Assembly (NCBI RefSeq): GCF_003258835.1
Contig: NZ_NPEV01000008.1
Coordinates: forward strand, 1 to 64,000
DNA length: 64,000 nucleotides
Source: Rhodobium orientis
GTDB lineage: Bacteria > Pseudomonadota > Alphaproteobacteria > Rhizobiales > Rhodobiaceae
Direction: 5' to 3'
Shown here one piece after another: positions 43,683 to 55,007 of the stretch; within the stretch, counting starts at the first letter, position 1; every line of letters begins with the position of its first letter. Position numbers and translations under genes: made by a program. The notes under the pieces were generated by a model. That model did not search any database, was not told the origin of the DNA, and saw nothing but the letters and a program-made list of their open reading frames with translations.

Positions 43683-45089
43683 TTAAAGTGATCGTTCCGC
43701 ATCTTTTTGCGGCCGCATCCGGCCGTCGACATAGATGGCACAGCGCTGTCGCACCTCGTCGGCGTATTTCGGGGGAATGCGGATGGTGAGGTGGATGCCG
43801 TCCTCGTCGTCGTCCCGCTCCAGCACTTCGCAGCTGCGATAGAGCCAGGCCAGAAGCGCGCCGTCGCTCGGCGGCAGGGTGAGCCGCAGCACCTGTCGGT
43901 TGGCGGTCAGCCGGCGGGCGATTTCGGCGAGCAGCGGCGCGACGCCGTCGCCGGTGAGCGCCGAGACCGGGTAGGGACCGCCCTCCTCGGCCCTGTCCAG
44001 CATCCGCTGGCGCTGGTCGGGCACGAGAAGGTCGATCTTGTTCCAGACTTCGATGACGTGGCTGGTGTCCCTTGCGTCGATGCCCAGCGCGTCGAGGGTG
44101 TCGGCGACGTCGGTCGCCTGAGCCTCGGTCTCCGGATGGCTGATATCGCGGATATGCAGCACGATGTCGGCCGAGATCACCTCTTCGAGCGTTGCCCGGA
44201 AGGCGGCGATGAGATGGGTCGGCAGGTCGGAGATGAAGCCGACGGTGTCGGACAGCACTACCTCCATGCCGCCGGGCAGCTCGACCCGGCGAAGCGTCGG
44301 ATCGAGAGTCGCGAACAGCAGGTCCTCGGCCATCACGGAGGCGTCGGTCAACCGGTTGAACAGCGTCGACTTGCCGGCATTGGTGTAGCCGACGAGCGCG
44401 ACGACGGGCCGCGGCACCTTCTTGCGCGCCTTGCGGTGCAGGCCGCGGGTGCGCTTGACCTGCAACAGGTCCTTTTCCAGCCGGGTGATGCGTTCCTGGA
44501 TCAGCCGCCTGTCGGCCTCGATCTGGGTCTCGCCCGGGCCGCCGAGGAAGCCGAAGCCGCCGCGCTGGCGCTCCAGGTGGGTCCAGGACCGCACCAGCCG
44601 GCTCTTCTGGTAATTGAGATGCGCCAGTTCGACCTGGAGACGGCCTTCCCTGGTCCGCGCCCGCTCGCCGAAGATCTCCAGGATCAGTCCGGTGCGATCG
44701 AGGATCTTGGCGTTCCAGGCCTTTTCCAGATTGCGCTGCTGAATGGGCGTCAGGGCATGGTCGACGATGACGAGGCCGATGTCGTCGACGCGCACGGCAA
44801 GGCCGATCTCCTCCACCTTGCCGGAGCCGAACAGGGTTGCCGGTTTGGGATCGGCGACGCGCACCACCGACGAGCCGATCACATCGAGCGCGATCGCCTC
44901 GGCAAGGCCCACGGTCTCGGCGAGCCGGCCCTCGGCGGAGCGCTCGGTGAGCGCCGCCTCGCCGCGTCCGGATCCGCCCTTGCGGTGGGTCAGGTCCGGT
45001 TCCAGCACGAGCGCGCGCACGGGATCGCTCGCCACCTGCTCACCGGCCGGTGGTTTTTCGGCCCCGCCCTGCCCGTCTTGCGGCTTCAA
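43683..45089 (-). CDS. hflX: GTPase HflX
   Basis: This 468-residue ribosome-associated GTPase splits stalled ribosomes in other bacteria. The N-terminal HflX domain has the glycine-rich loop GGFGFLGGPGETQIE and a coiled helix; the G domain has GYTNAGKST, DTVGFISDLP and NKID. The start is TTG at 45089, directly after the hfq TGA (zero spacing), with an AAAGG element inside the end of hfq, so it is coupled to hfq. The hfq-hflX pair is conserved in proteobacteria. Confidence 0.95.
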   Translation of the reverse strand: MKPQDGQGGAEKPPAGEQVASDPVRALVLEPDLTHRKGGSGRGEAALTERSAEGRLAETVGLAEAIALDVIGSSVVRVADPKPATLFGSGKVEEIGLAVRVDDIGLVIVDHALTPIQQRNLEKAWNAKILDRTGLILEIFGERARTREGRLQVELAHLNYQKSRLVRSWTHLERQRGGFGFLGGPGETQIEADRRLIQERITRLEKDLLQVKRTRGLHRKARKKVPRPVVALVGYTNAGKSTLFNRLTDASVMAEDLLFATLDPTLRRVELPGGMEVVLSDTVGFISDLPTHLIAAFRATLEEVISADIVLHIRDISHPETEAQATDVADTLDALGIDARDTSHVIEVWNKIDLLVPDQRQRMLDRAEEGGPYPVSALTGDGVAPLLAEIARRLTANRQVLRLTLPPSDGALLAWLYRSCEVLERDDDEDGIHLTIRIPPKYADEVRQRCAIYVDGRMRPQKDAERSL

Positions 45090-45347
45090 TCAGTCAGCGG
45101 CCTTTTCGCCCGTTTCCTCGCCCGGTTCAAAAAGCTGAACGGGCTGATTCGGCATGATCGTCGAAATAGCGTGCTTGTAGACGAGCTGGGAATGCCCGTC
45201 TCGCCTCAACAGGACACAGAAATTGTCGAACCAGGTCACCACCCCTTGCAACTTCACGCCGTTGACCAGGAAGATCTTCAGGGGGATCTTGTTCTTGCGT
45301 ACATTGTTCAGGAAGGTGTCCTGGAGATTCTGTCCGCGGTCCGCCAT
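45090..45347 (-). CDS. hfq: RNA chaperone Hfq
   Basis: This 85-residue Sm-like hexameric protein pairs small RNAs with mRNAs. Sm1 region is [16 protein letters not shown] and Sm2 is [16 protein letters not shown] is the conserved N-terminus. The acidic tail [12 protein letters not shown] is short, as usual in alphaproteobacteria. It is followed immediately by hflX. The 259 bp upstream to trkH contain AT-rich stretches that should hold its promoter. Confidence 0.98.
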   Translation of the reverse strand: MADRGQNLQDTFLNNVRKNKIPLKIFLVNGVKLQGVVTWFDNFCVLLRRDGHSQLVYKHAISTIMPNQPVQLFEPGEETGEKAAD

Positions 45348-45606
45348 TGTTGTTATTGCCTTTTGTCTTTCTTCGGACGTTGCGTCCGTTCTCTGTCGTT
45401 ATGCCGCCGGAAGCCATGCCGACGAATAATATTGCCGCAAGCGGGCATCGGTCACCTGCGAGCATAGCAAATCATAGGCGACGCATCGCTGGAATGAAAC
45501 TACGATTATTTTGTGAAATGCAAACGCAAATGCCGCACGAATTCAAGGTACACGTGCAGGTTTTTCGCCCACAGCCCGATTTGCCGCAGTTTTAACGCCA
45601 TTACGG

Positions 45607-47073
45607 CTATCTGCGCAACCAGATGAGACCGTTTACCGCGCCCAGGAGCGCGAGCATCTCAAGCCGGCCGGCGATCATGGTCAGGCATAGGGCCAGCTTG
45701 GCGACGACGCCGAACTCCTCAAAGAGCTGCCAGTGGCGCACGCCGGTCTGCCACTGGCTTTCATAGACCGGGCCGATATTGGAAAAGGTCGCGGCCGTTG
45801 CCAGGAGTGCGTTTTCGTAGTCGATCGCCTCGCCGGCAACGACGAGGGTGATGATGCCGAGGACCATGACGGTCACCACGAAATGGCTCCAGATCGCCTT
45901 CATGAGCTGCATGTCGTAGGGCTGGCTGCCGAATTTCGCCGGCCGGATGCCGTGCGGATAGAGCAGCCGCGTCAGCTCGCGCGCCGACTGGGTCGCCATG
46001 GCGCCGAACCGGTAGGCCTTGATGCCGCCGGCGGTGGAAAAGGCGCTGCCGCCGATAAAGATGACCATCAGCACCAGCGGCAGGGGCAGCAGCGCAAGGC
46101 CGCCGGTGCGGGTCTCGTAGCCGGTGGTCGAGACCATCGAGGCGGCGGTCACCAGCCCCTCTCGCAGGGCCGACAGCGGCGACAGGACGCTGGCCGAGCC
46201 CGCGGCCTGAAACAGCACCGCGGCCGTCAGCACGCCGAGGACGACGATGCCGGCGATCAGGACATAACTTTCCCGGTGCTCCCTGAGGAGCTGGAAGCGG
46301 CGCTGCAGCACCATCCGGTGCCACAGGATGCTGGTGGCGCCGATGACCATGAAGATGGCGAGCCAGACTTCCAGCGCCGGCAGGCCATAGACCGACAGGT
46401 CGCCGTCGCGCGGCATGAAGCCGCCGGTCGAGACGGTGGAAAAGGTCAGGCAGAAGGCGTCGAAGGCCGGTGCGCCGATGACGAACAGGCCGACGAAGCA
46501 GATGAAGGTGGCCGCGCCATAGGCGGTTGCGGTGTCCAGCACGATCTGCGTGGCGCGGCTGATATCGGTGCGCTCGCTGGTCTCCAGCAGGCGGATCTGG
46601 CGCCCCGGAAGACCGCCAACGCCAGCCGGGGCGAGAATCAGCACGATCGAGAGCAAGGTCAGGAAGCCGCCGATCCATTGCAGCTCCGCGCGCCAGAAGA
46701 TGACCGCGCGCGGCAGCGGATCGAGGGTCTTGAAGACCGTGGCTCCGGTTGTCGTCAGCCCGGACACGGTCTCGAAATAGGCATCGATCGGCGCCAGCCC
46801 GGTGATCAGCACCACCGGGATCGCGGCGATCGCGGGCACCAGCGCCCAGACCATGATGAGCAGGATGTAGCCGTTCTTGTGCACCAGCCGGCGTTCGCGC
46901 CCGGTGAGCGCGATGGCGGCGGAGACGGAGACGACGGAGGTGAGCGCGGCGGTCAGGCCGAAATCGACGAGCGCCACCGTCTCGCCATAGCTGGCGGCGA
47001 CCGCCACCGGCAGGAGCAGCGCCACGGCGATGCCGGTCAGGACGAGCGAGAAATGGTAGAGGATACCGCTCAT
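45607..47073 (-). CDS. trkH: Trk potassium uptake membrane subunit
   Basis: This 488-residue inner-membrane K+ channel-like subunit has four pore loops: SGLTTTGATV, STVSTGGFMP, SMVSTTGYET and ATFSNIGPVY, each with the single selectivity glycine. It works with cytoplasmic TrkA, encoded 20 bp upstream on the same strand. It ends GLIWLRR. Confidence 0.95.
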   Translation of the reverse strand: MSGILYHFSLVLTGIAVALLLPVAVAASYGETVALVDFGLTAALTSVVSVSAAIALTGRERRLVHKNGYILLIMVWALVPAIAAIPVVLITGLAPIDAYFETVSGLTTTGATVFKTLDPLPRAVIFWRAELQWIGGFLTLLSIVLILAPAGVGGLPGRQIRLLETSERTDISRATQIVLDTATAYGAATFICFVGLFVIGAPAFDAFCLTFSTVSTGGFMPRDGDLSVYGLPALEVWLAIFMVIGATSILWHRMVLQRRFQLLREHRESYVLIAGIVVLGVLTAAVLFQAAGSASVLSPLSALREGLVTAASMVSTTGYETRTGGLALLPLPLVLMVIFIGGSAFSTAGGIKAYRFGAMATQSARELTRLLYPHGIRPAKFGSQPYDMQLMKAIWSHFVVTVMVLGIITLVVAGEAIDYENALLATAATFSNIGPVYESQWQTGVRHWQLFEEFGVVAKLALCLTMIAGRLEMLALLGAVNGLIWLRR

Positions 47074-47093
47074 GAACCGGCCATGCCCGGATC

Positions 47094-48470
47094 CTAGAAA
47101 AACTCGAGGCTGACGCGGAACATGCGCTCGACCTGGCGCACCCGGCCGCCGACGGTGAAGATGACGACCCGGTCGTTGGCGAGGATCTGGGTGTCGCCGC
47201 GCGGGATGATGACGTTGCCGGCGCGGTAGATGGCGCCGATGCGGATGCCGTCCGGGACGTCGAGCTCGCGGAGCGGCTTGCCGACCAGCGGCGACGTTTC
47301 CAGCGCCTCGGCCTCGATCACCTCGGCGCTGCCGTTCTGTAGGGAATGGACGCCGCGGATGCGGCCGCGCCGGACGTGGCGCAGCACCTTGGAGACGGTG
47401 ACGGCGCGCGGATTGATGTGGGCGTCGATGCCGAGCGCGCGGGCGAAGGCGTGGTAGCTGGTGTTGTTGATGAGGCAGAGATTGCGCCGGCAGCCGAGCT
47501 TCTTGGCCATGACGCTGGTCAGGATGTTGGCTTCGTCGTCATTGGTCAGCGCGATCATGGTGTCGGCGTGGCGCACGTCCGCTTCGGTCAGGATGGCCTG
47601 GTCGAGCGCGCTGCCGTGCAGGATCACCGTGCGTTTCAGGCCGTCGGCGATGTCGATGGCGCGCTCGCGCGAGGTCTCGATGATCTTGACCTTGGAGCCG
47701 GCATGGCGCTGCTCCAGGGCATTGGCGACATAGAGCCCGATATTGCCGCCGCCGGCGATCACCACCCGGTTCGCCTCCGGCTCCTCGTGGCCGAAGATGC
47801 CGAGGGTGCGCGCGACCTGCTCGCGGCGCGCGGCGACATAGACGAGGTCGCCTTCCAGCATGGCGTCGTTGATGTGCGGCACGAACAGGTTGTTACCGCG
47901 GAAGATGCCGACGACGACGGCTCCGAGATCGGGAAACAGCTCGGTGAGCTGGCGGATCGGCGTGTCGACGATCGGGCAGTCCGGTTCGCAGACGACGCCG
48001 ACCACGACGACCTTGTCGTCGGCAAAGCGCACGGTCTCCACCGCGCCCGGCAGCGCAAGCCGGCGCAGCACCATCTCGCCGACCTCGATCTCCGGCGAGA
48101 TGATGACGTCGATCGGCATGTGATCGCGCGAGAACAGGTCCTGCCAGTGCGGCTGCAGATAGCTCTGGGCGCGCACCCGGGCGACCTTGGTCGGCACCGC
48201 GAACAGCGAATGGGCCACCTGGCAGGCGACCATGTTGACCTCGTCATAGAGGGTGACGGCGATGATCATGTCGGCCTGGTCGGCGCCGGCCTGGGACAAC
48301 ACGTCCGGATGGGCGCCGTGGCCGACGAAGCCGCGCACGTCGAGCGCCTCGCGGATGCGGTTGATCAGTTCGGGCGAGGAATCGATGACGGTGACGTCGT
48401 TCTGCTCGGCGGCGAGCTTTTCGGCGATGCCGTAGCCGACCTGGCCGGCTCCGCAGACAATGACTCTCAT
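47094..48470 (-). CDS. trkA: Trk system potassium transporter TrkA
   Basis: This 458-residue cytoplasmic NAD-binding regulator gates TrkH. It has two RCK units: the first Rossmann motif is GAGQVGYG near residue 7, the second GGGNIGLYVANAL near 238, each followed by a TrkA-C domain. Position directly downstream of ntrX is shared with many Rhizobiales. Confidence 0.96.
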   Translation of the reverse strand: MRVIVCGAGQVGYGIAEKLAAEQNDVTVIDSSPELINRIREALDVRGFVGHGAHPDVLSQAGADQADMIIAVTLYDEVNMVACQVAHSLFAVPTKVARVRAQSYLQPHWQDLFSRDHMPIDVIISPEIEVGEMVLRRLALPGAVETVRFADDKVVVVGVVCEPDCPIVDTPIRQLTELFPDLGAVVVGIFRGNNLFVPHINDAMLEGDLVYVAARREQVARTLGIFGHEEPEANRVVIAGGGNIGLYVANALEQRHAGSKVKIIETSRERAIDIADGLKRTVILHGSALDQAILTEADVRHADTMIALTNDDEANILTSVMAKKLGCRRNLCLINNTSYHAFARALGIDAHINPRAVTVSKVLRHVRRGRIRGVHSLQNGSAEVIEAEALETSPLVGKPLRELDVPDGIRIGAIYRAGNVIIPRGDTQILANDRVVIFTVGGRVRQVERMFRVSLEFF

Positions 48471-48611
48471 GGGGTTGCGACTCTCATGGGCGGCGCCTTT
48501 CGCGCTTGTTGCTCCTGCCCTTTTAGCGGGTTAGCGGGGCGCACGAAACAGCGCAGCAGCAGGAAAGCGAGAACGCCGTGGAAACGGCGCGGTTCCCCGA
48601 TCGCCGGACGG

Positions 48612-49979
48612 TCAGCCGAGACCGAGGGATTTCAGCTTGCGGTGCAGGGCCGATCTCTCCATGCCGACGAATTCGGCGGTGCGCGAGATGTTGCCGCCGA
48701 AGCGGTCGATCTGGGCCTTCAGGTAGTCGCGCTCGAAGGCCTCGCGGGCGTTCCTCAGCGACATGGCGAGAAGGTGCTCGCCGCCGGCCGACGACGACAG
48801 CGAGGGCAGCATGGAGCCGACCTCGGCCGGCAACAGGTCGGCGGTGATCGTCGCCTCCGGGTCGCCGCGGGTCAGGATCATCAGCCGCTCCACATTGTTG
48901 CGGAGCTGGCGGATGTTGCCGGGCCAGTCATGGGCCTGCAGGACGGCCATGGCGTCGTCGCCGATGCGCCGCTTCGGCAGGCCCGTCGCCAGCGAGATCT
49001 GGTCCATGAAGAAATCGACGAGGCCGGGGATGTCCTCGCGCCGCTCCGACAGGGACGGCACCCTGAGCGGGACGACGCCGAGCCGGTGGAACAGGTCCTC
49101 GCGGAACCGGCCCTCGGCGATCTCGGCCTCCAGATTGCGGGCGCTGGAAGAGATGATGCGCACGTCGACATGGACCTTGGTGCCGCCATTGACGCGCTGG
49201 AACTTCTGGTCGACCAGCACGCGCAGGATCTTGCTCTGGGTTTCGCCCGGCATGTCGGCGATCTCATCGAGGTAGAGCGTGCCGCCATGGGCCTCTTCGA
49301 GCGCTCCGACCTTGCGCTGGGCGCCGCTTTCGGCCTCGATACCGAACAGTTCCTCCTCCATGCGCTCCGGCGTGATGGTGGCCGCGTTCAGCACCACGAA
49401 GGGGCCGGAGGCGCGGGCCGAGCTGTTGTGGATGGTGCGCGCGACGAGCTCCTTGCCGGAGCCGGACGGCCCGGTGATCAGGATGCGGCTGTTGGTCGGG
49501 GCAACGCGCTCGATGGTCTGGCCGAGCTGGTTGATGACGGAGGAATCGCCGACGAGCTGCAGCGCCTCGCCGGAGCGCTGGCGCAGGTCCCGGACCTCGC
49601 GCTTCAGCTTGGAGGCTTCCAGCGCGCGTTCCGCAATCAGCACCAGCCGGTCGGCCTTGAACGGCTTTTCGATATAGTCGTAGGCGCCGCGCTTGATGGC
49701 CGAGACGGCGGTCTCGATGTTGCCATGGCCGGAGATCATCACCACCGGCAGTTCCGGGTGCTGGGCCTTGATCTCGTCGAGCAGGCCAAGGCCGTCGAGG
49801 CGGCTGCCCTGCAGCCAGATATCGAGGAAGGCGAGCGAGGGCCGGCGGTCGCCGATCGCGGCAAGGGCGCCGTCGGCGTCGGCCGCGGTGCGGGTCGCGT
49901 GCCCCTCGTCCTCCAGGATGCCGGCGACGAGGTCGCGGATGTCCGTTTCGTCGTCAACGATGAGAATATCGCTGGCCAT
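48612..49979 (-). CDS. ntrX: nitrogen assimilation response regulator NtrX
   Basis: This 455-residue protein is the partner of NtrY. The receiver domain (1-125) has the DDETD acidic pair and LDIW around the phospho-Asp; the AAA+ domain has GPSGSGKE; a Fis-type HTH (NISRTAEFVGMERSALHRKL) ends it. The sigma54-contacting GAFTGA loop is absent: the region reads FGIEAESGAQRKVGALEEA. This is usual for alphaproteobacterial NtrX and implies it does not open sigma54 promoters. ATG 49979 is five bases after the ntrY stop; a longer in-frame reading was rejected. Confidence 0.95.
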   Translation of the reverse strand: MASDILIVDDETDIRDLVAGILEDEGHATRTAADADGALAAIGDRRPSLAFLDIWLQGSRLDGLGLLDEIKAQHPELPVVMISGHGNIETAVSAIKRGAYDYIEKPFKADRLVLIAERALEASKLKREVRDLRQRSGEALQLVGDSSVINQLGQTIERVAPTNSRILITGPSGSGKELVARTIHNSSARASGPFVVLNAATITPERMEEELFGIEAESGAQRKVGALEEAHGGTLYLDEIADMPGETQSKILRVLVDQKFQRVNGGTKVHVDVRIISSSARNLEAEIAEGRFREDLFHRLGVVPLRVPSLSERREDIPGLVDFFMDQISLATGLPKRRIGDDAMAVLQAHDWPGNIRQLRNNVERLMILTRGDPEATITADLLPAEVGSMLPSLSSSAGGEHLLAMSLRNAREAFERDYLKAQIDRFGGNISRTAEFVGMERSALHRKLKSLGLG

Positions 49980-49984
49980 TGTGG

Positions 49985-52252
49985 TTATGCTCCCTCGGTC
50001 AGGCTTTCGGCGGCATCGGACGCGGCCGCGCCGCCGCCATTGACCAACAGTGTGAGACGGACCATGGCGCCGCTGCCGCCTTCGGCGACGGCCGGCGCGT
50101 CGCGCAACTCGATGCGCCCGCCATGTTCCTCGACGATCTTGCCGACGATGGCGAGGCCGAGCCCGGTGCCCTTCTCGCGCGTCGTCATATACGGCTCCAG
50201 GAGCCGCTGGCGGTTTTCCTTCGGCCAGCCGATGCCGTTGTCGATGACGTCGATGACGAAGCGCGGTCCGTCGCGGTGCACGCGCACGTGGATGTGCCCC
50301 TCGCGCTCGTCGGCGGCAATCGCCGCCTCCACGGCCTCGGTGGCGTTCTTGACGACGTTGCCGACGGCCTGGCCGATCAGCCGGTGGTCGAAGCGGCCGA
50401 TCATCGGCTGCTCCTCGAATTCGGTGGTGAACTCCACGTCCTGGCGGCCGACGCCGACCAGGAACACCGCCTCGCTGACGGTGTCGGTGAGGTCCCGCTC
50501 CTCCATCACCGCCTTCGGCATGCGGGCAAAGGACGAGAACTCGTCGACCATGCGGCCGATGTCGCCGACCTGGCGCACGATGGTGTCGATGCACTGGTCG
50601 AACACTGTGCGGTCGTCCTCGATCTGTTTGCCGTAGCGGCGCTTGATGCGCTCGGCGGAAAGCTGGATCGGCGTCAGCGGGTTCTTGATCTCGTGGGCGA
50701 TGCGGCGGGCGACGTCGGCCCAGGCGGTGGAGCGCTGCGCGGCGACGAGGTCGGTGATGTCGTCGAAGGTCAGCACCAGGCCGTGGTCGCGGCCGGTGGA
50801 CTGTTCGCTGGTCGCCTGGACGGAGAAGGTCCGCTCGCGGCCGTCGCGCACCAGCACCACTTCCTCGGTGCGGTTGCCCGTCGCCGCGGCGTGGGCGGCG
50901 GGGACGATGCCGGAGAATTCCGGCACGGCTTCGTCGATCGGGCGGCCGACGAGTTCGTCGAAGGACAGCGCCAGGAGGTGCTGGGCGGAGTTGTTGGCGA
51001 GCGAGATGCGGCTGTCCTCGTCGATGCCGAGGACACCGGCGGAAACGCCGGCCAGCACCGCCTCGGTGAAGCGGCGGCGGCGGTCGATCTGGTCGTTGGC
51101 CGCGAGCAGTTCGCCGCGCTGGCTGCGGAGCTGTTTCATCATGGTGTTGAAGGTGTTGCCGAGCCGGAACAGGTCCCCTTCCCGGCGCCCGATGGCGACC
51201 TCCACGTCCATGTTGCCGCGCGAGACCTGGTCGGCCGCGCCGATCAGCCGGCGGATCGGCGTCACCAGCCGGTTGGCGAAGCCGAGGCCGATCCAGATCG
51301 CGGACAGCAGCAGCACCAGGGTCATGCCCACATAGATCATGCCGAAGGCGACCTGGACGCCGAACCGGCTCTCCTCCAGGCGGGCGTATTCCGAGGCCTT
51401 CTCCTTGGTGACACTCAGATATTCCACGACCCGGCTGTCCAGGGCCCGGGCGATGTAGAGGTAGGTATCGACATATCCGGTCAGCTTCATGACGCCGCCG
51501 ACGAGGTTCGACGGTCCCGGGGCGATCAGCACCGGCTCGCCGTCCTCGGCCCGCTCCAGCACCCCTTGCGGCGGCATCAGCATCTTCACGTCGGAGTCGA
51601 TGACGGCGCTGGTGATGATGCTGCCGTCGGAGCCGAGGAGATAGGCGGCCGGGATCTGGCGTAGCGTGAGCTGGGTCTTGAAGAACAGGTCGAAGCGCAG
51701 CGGCTCCTCGTCATAGAGGGGCTTGGCGCGCGAAAAATCCGACGCCATGGCGATGAGGTCGGAGCGCAGCACCCGCGTGTGCTCCTGCACATAGGCGTTG
51801 GCCACGGTGACCGCGTTGGAGACGATCTGGCGGGTGCGGTCTTGGAACCAGCGGTCGAGGCCGACATCGAGGGTGATCACGGCGATGACGGCGACGATGA
51901 TCGCCGGGACAGCGGCGATCAGGCTGAACAGCGTGACGATGCGCACATGCAGGCGCGCCGCGGCGCGGCCGCGCTGGCGGGCGAGCAGCAGGCTGCGGGC
52001 CTCCAGCGCGATGGTGACAAGCAGGATGACGACGAGGATGCCGTTGATGACCATCGCCGCCCGGATCACCTCGGGCGTCGGGTTGATCGGCGACAGGCCG
52101 GTCAGGACGATGAAGGAAATGGTCGCCGCGACCAGCGCCACCACCACGGTGATGAGGCCGATGCGCCGGACCAGGCGCCGTCCATCGCCGCCCGAGCCGG
52201 TGCGCTGGTCGGTCTGTCTGGAAGGGTCCGATGTGGTGGCCGAAGAGGTCAT
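49985..52252 (-). CDS. ntrY: nitrogen regulation sensor histidine kinase NtrY
   Basis: This 755-residue membrane kinase has four predicted helices (three before residue 125, one near 310), an extracytoplasmic sensing segment (about 145-300), HAMP (LVTPIRRLIGAADQVSRGNM), PAS (to about 500), then the HisKA core with phospho-His in HEIKNPLTP and the ATPase domain (NVVKNATEAVE, DNGIGWP, GTGLGLAIV). It phosphorylates NtrX. It is separated from ntrC by 179 bp holding a stem-loop and a dyad, so it may have its own promoter. Confidence 0.95.
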   Translation of the reverse strand: MTSSATTSDPSRQTDQRTGSGGDGRRLVRRIGLITVVVALVAATISFIVLTGLSPINPTPEVIRAAMVINGILVVILLVTIALEARSLLLARQRGRAAARLHVRIVTLFSLIAAVPAIIVAVIAVITLDVGLDRWFQDRTRQIVSNAVTVANAYVQEHTRVLRSDLIAMASDFSRAKPLYDEEPLRFDLFFKTQLTLRQIPAAYLLGSDGSIITSAVIDSDVKMLMPPQGVLERAEDGEPVLIAPGPSNLVGGVMKLTGYVDTYLYIARALDSRVVEYLSVTKEKASEYARLEESRFGVQVAFGMIYVGMTLVLLLSAIWIGLGFANRLVTPIRRLIGAADQVSRGNMDVEVAIGRREGDLFRLGNTFNTMMKQLRSQRGELLAANDQIDRRRRFTEAVLAGVSAGVLGIDEDSRISLANNSAQHLLALSFDELVGRPIDEAVPEFSGIVPAAHAAATGNRTEEVVLVRDGRERTFSVQATSEQSTGRDHGLVLTFDDITDLVAAQRSTAWADVARRIAHEIKNPLTPIQLSAERIKRRYGKQIEDDRTVFDQCIDTIVRQVGDIGRMVDEFSSFARMPKAVMEERDLTDTVSEAVFLVGVGRQDVEFTTEFEEQPMIGRFDHRLIGQAVGNVVKNATEAVEAAIAADEREGHIHVRVHRDGPRFVIDVIDNGIGWPKENRQRLLEPYMTTREKGTGLGLAIVGKIVEEHGGRIELRDAPAVAEGGSGAMVRLTLLVNGGGAAASDAAESLTEGA

Positions 52253-52309
52253 GCGCGGCAGAAGGCCCGTGGCAGTCGTCGGTGAAGGCAGGTCCGATGA
52301 TTCCGGAAA

Positions 52310-52344
52310 GTCGCAATCCTACAACAATGTTGCGAAAATGCGAC
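52310..52344. promoter_or_regulatory. nested dyads upstream of ntrYX, candidate NtrX site
   Basis: The outer arms GTCGCA (52310-52315) and TGCGAC (52339-52344) enclose the perfect palindrome CAACAATGTTG (52322-52332). The inner one fits CAA-N5-TTG, a form I recall being reported for NtrX binding. The location, about 60-90 bp upstream of ntrY, suits autoregulation. Confidence 0.5.
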
Positions 52345-52387
52345 AGAAGCGGGGCAGAAAAGTTTACCGTTGCGCGCGCGAAAGCGA

Positions 52388-52409
52388 CCGGGCGGCCGAA
52401 GCCGCCCGG
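52388..52409 (-). terminator. terminator-like stem-loop after ntrC
   Basis: A perfect 9-bp stem CCGGGCGGC/GCCGCCCGG with a UUCG loop on the minus strand lies 23 bp past the ntrC stop. The downstream run is only TCGCTTTCG, so termination may be partial, lowering ntrYX read-through from ntrBC. Confidence 0.6.
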
Positions 52410-52431
52410 CAAATCCCGGATTGCGGGCCGA

Positions 52432-53870
<1,439 letters not shown>

Positions 53871-53874
<4 letters not shown>

Positions 53875-55007
53875 TGGGTGTCTCCGGCGTCGCCCGCGGT
53901 GGCGGGCGTAAAGGCTGGCAGGAGGATGCGGAATACGGTCATGCCCGATTTCATGTCACATTCTATGACGCCGCCATGGTCGCCGACGATCTTGGCGACG
54001 AGGGCAAGGCCGAGGCCGGTGCCGTTGGTCTTGGTGGTGACGAACGGGTCGAACAGGTGTGGCAGCAGGTCCTCGGAGACGCCGGGGCCGTTGTCCTTGA
54101 CGCAGAATTCCAGCGGCAGGCTGACTTTTTCAGCGCTGCCCGGAACCGACAGCCGGATGCCCGGGCGGAACGCCGTCGACAGCTCGATCTCGCCGTCGGG
54201 CCGGTCCTTCACTGCCTCGCAGGCATTCTTGATGAGGTTGAGGAAGACTTGGATGAGCTGGTCGGAATTGGCCCAGACCGGCGGCAGCGACGGGTCGTAG
54301 TCCTCGCGGATCGTCACGTCGCGGGCAAAGCCGGTGGTGGCGACCCGCTTCACGCGGTCGAGCACGACATGGATGTTGACCGGCGCGCGCTCCACCGGCC
54401 GCTCGTCGGAAAAGACGTCCATGCGGTCGACCAGCTTGACGATACGGTCGGCCTCGGCGGTGATGAGCTGGGTCAGCGCCCGGTCCTCGTCGCCGACGGA
54501 CTGTTCGAGCAGTTGCGCTGCGCCGCGGATGCCCGACAGCGGGTTCTTGATCTCGTGGGCGAGCATCGACGCCAGGCCCATGACCGAGCGGGCGGCGCCA
54601 CGATGGGTGAGCTGCCGGTCGATCTTGTCGGCCATGGAGCGTTCCTGCAGCATGACGACGGTGCCGGGCTGGCGATTTATCAGCGGGGCTGCGTGGATGT
54701 CGACGATGCGCTCCGAGCCGATGCGCGGCGAGGAGATGTCGACCCGGTAGCCGTTGACCGGGGTGCCCCGGCGCACGACTTCGTCGATCAGCGCCAGCAC
54801 AGGGCTGCCGAAGGGCACGAAATAGGACAGGCCATGCTTGCGCAGGCTGGAAAGGCTCGCCTGGAAGAAGGACTGGGCTGAATCGTTGGCGGTGATGATG
54901 CTCATGTCCTCGTCGACGAGCAGCACCGGATGCGGCAGGGCGTTGATGATGGCGGTCGCCTGCACTTCGCTGGCACCGTTGGCGGGGGTGTTCTTGCGGT
55001 TCAGCAT
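53871..55007 (-). CDS. ntrB: nitrogen regulation sensor histidine kinase NtrB
   Basis: This 378-residue soluble kinase/phosphatase of NtrC has no membrane segment. A PAS domain spans about 15-125, the phospho-His lies in [14 protein letters not shown], and the ATPase core has [16 protein letters not shown] and GTGLGLALV. In studied relatives PII protein controls its activity. It overlaps dusB by one base (TGATG), so dusB-ntrB-ntrC form one operon. Confidence 0.96.

Noticed and set aside
49985-50594. N-terminal extension that would lengthen NtrX to 660 residues
   Set aside because: The extension is the ntrY 3' end in another frame. The start MASDILIVDDE at 49979 gives the normal NtrX length.
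47346-50636. Rightward open frame of 1096 codons
   Set aside because: It is antisense to trkA, ntrX and part of ntrY, all with clear motifs. The translation is a low-complexity Ala/Gly/Asp/Val string.
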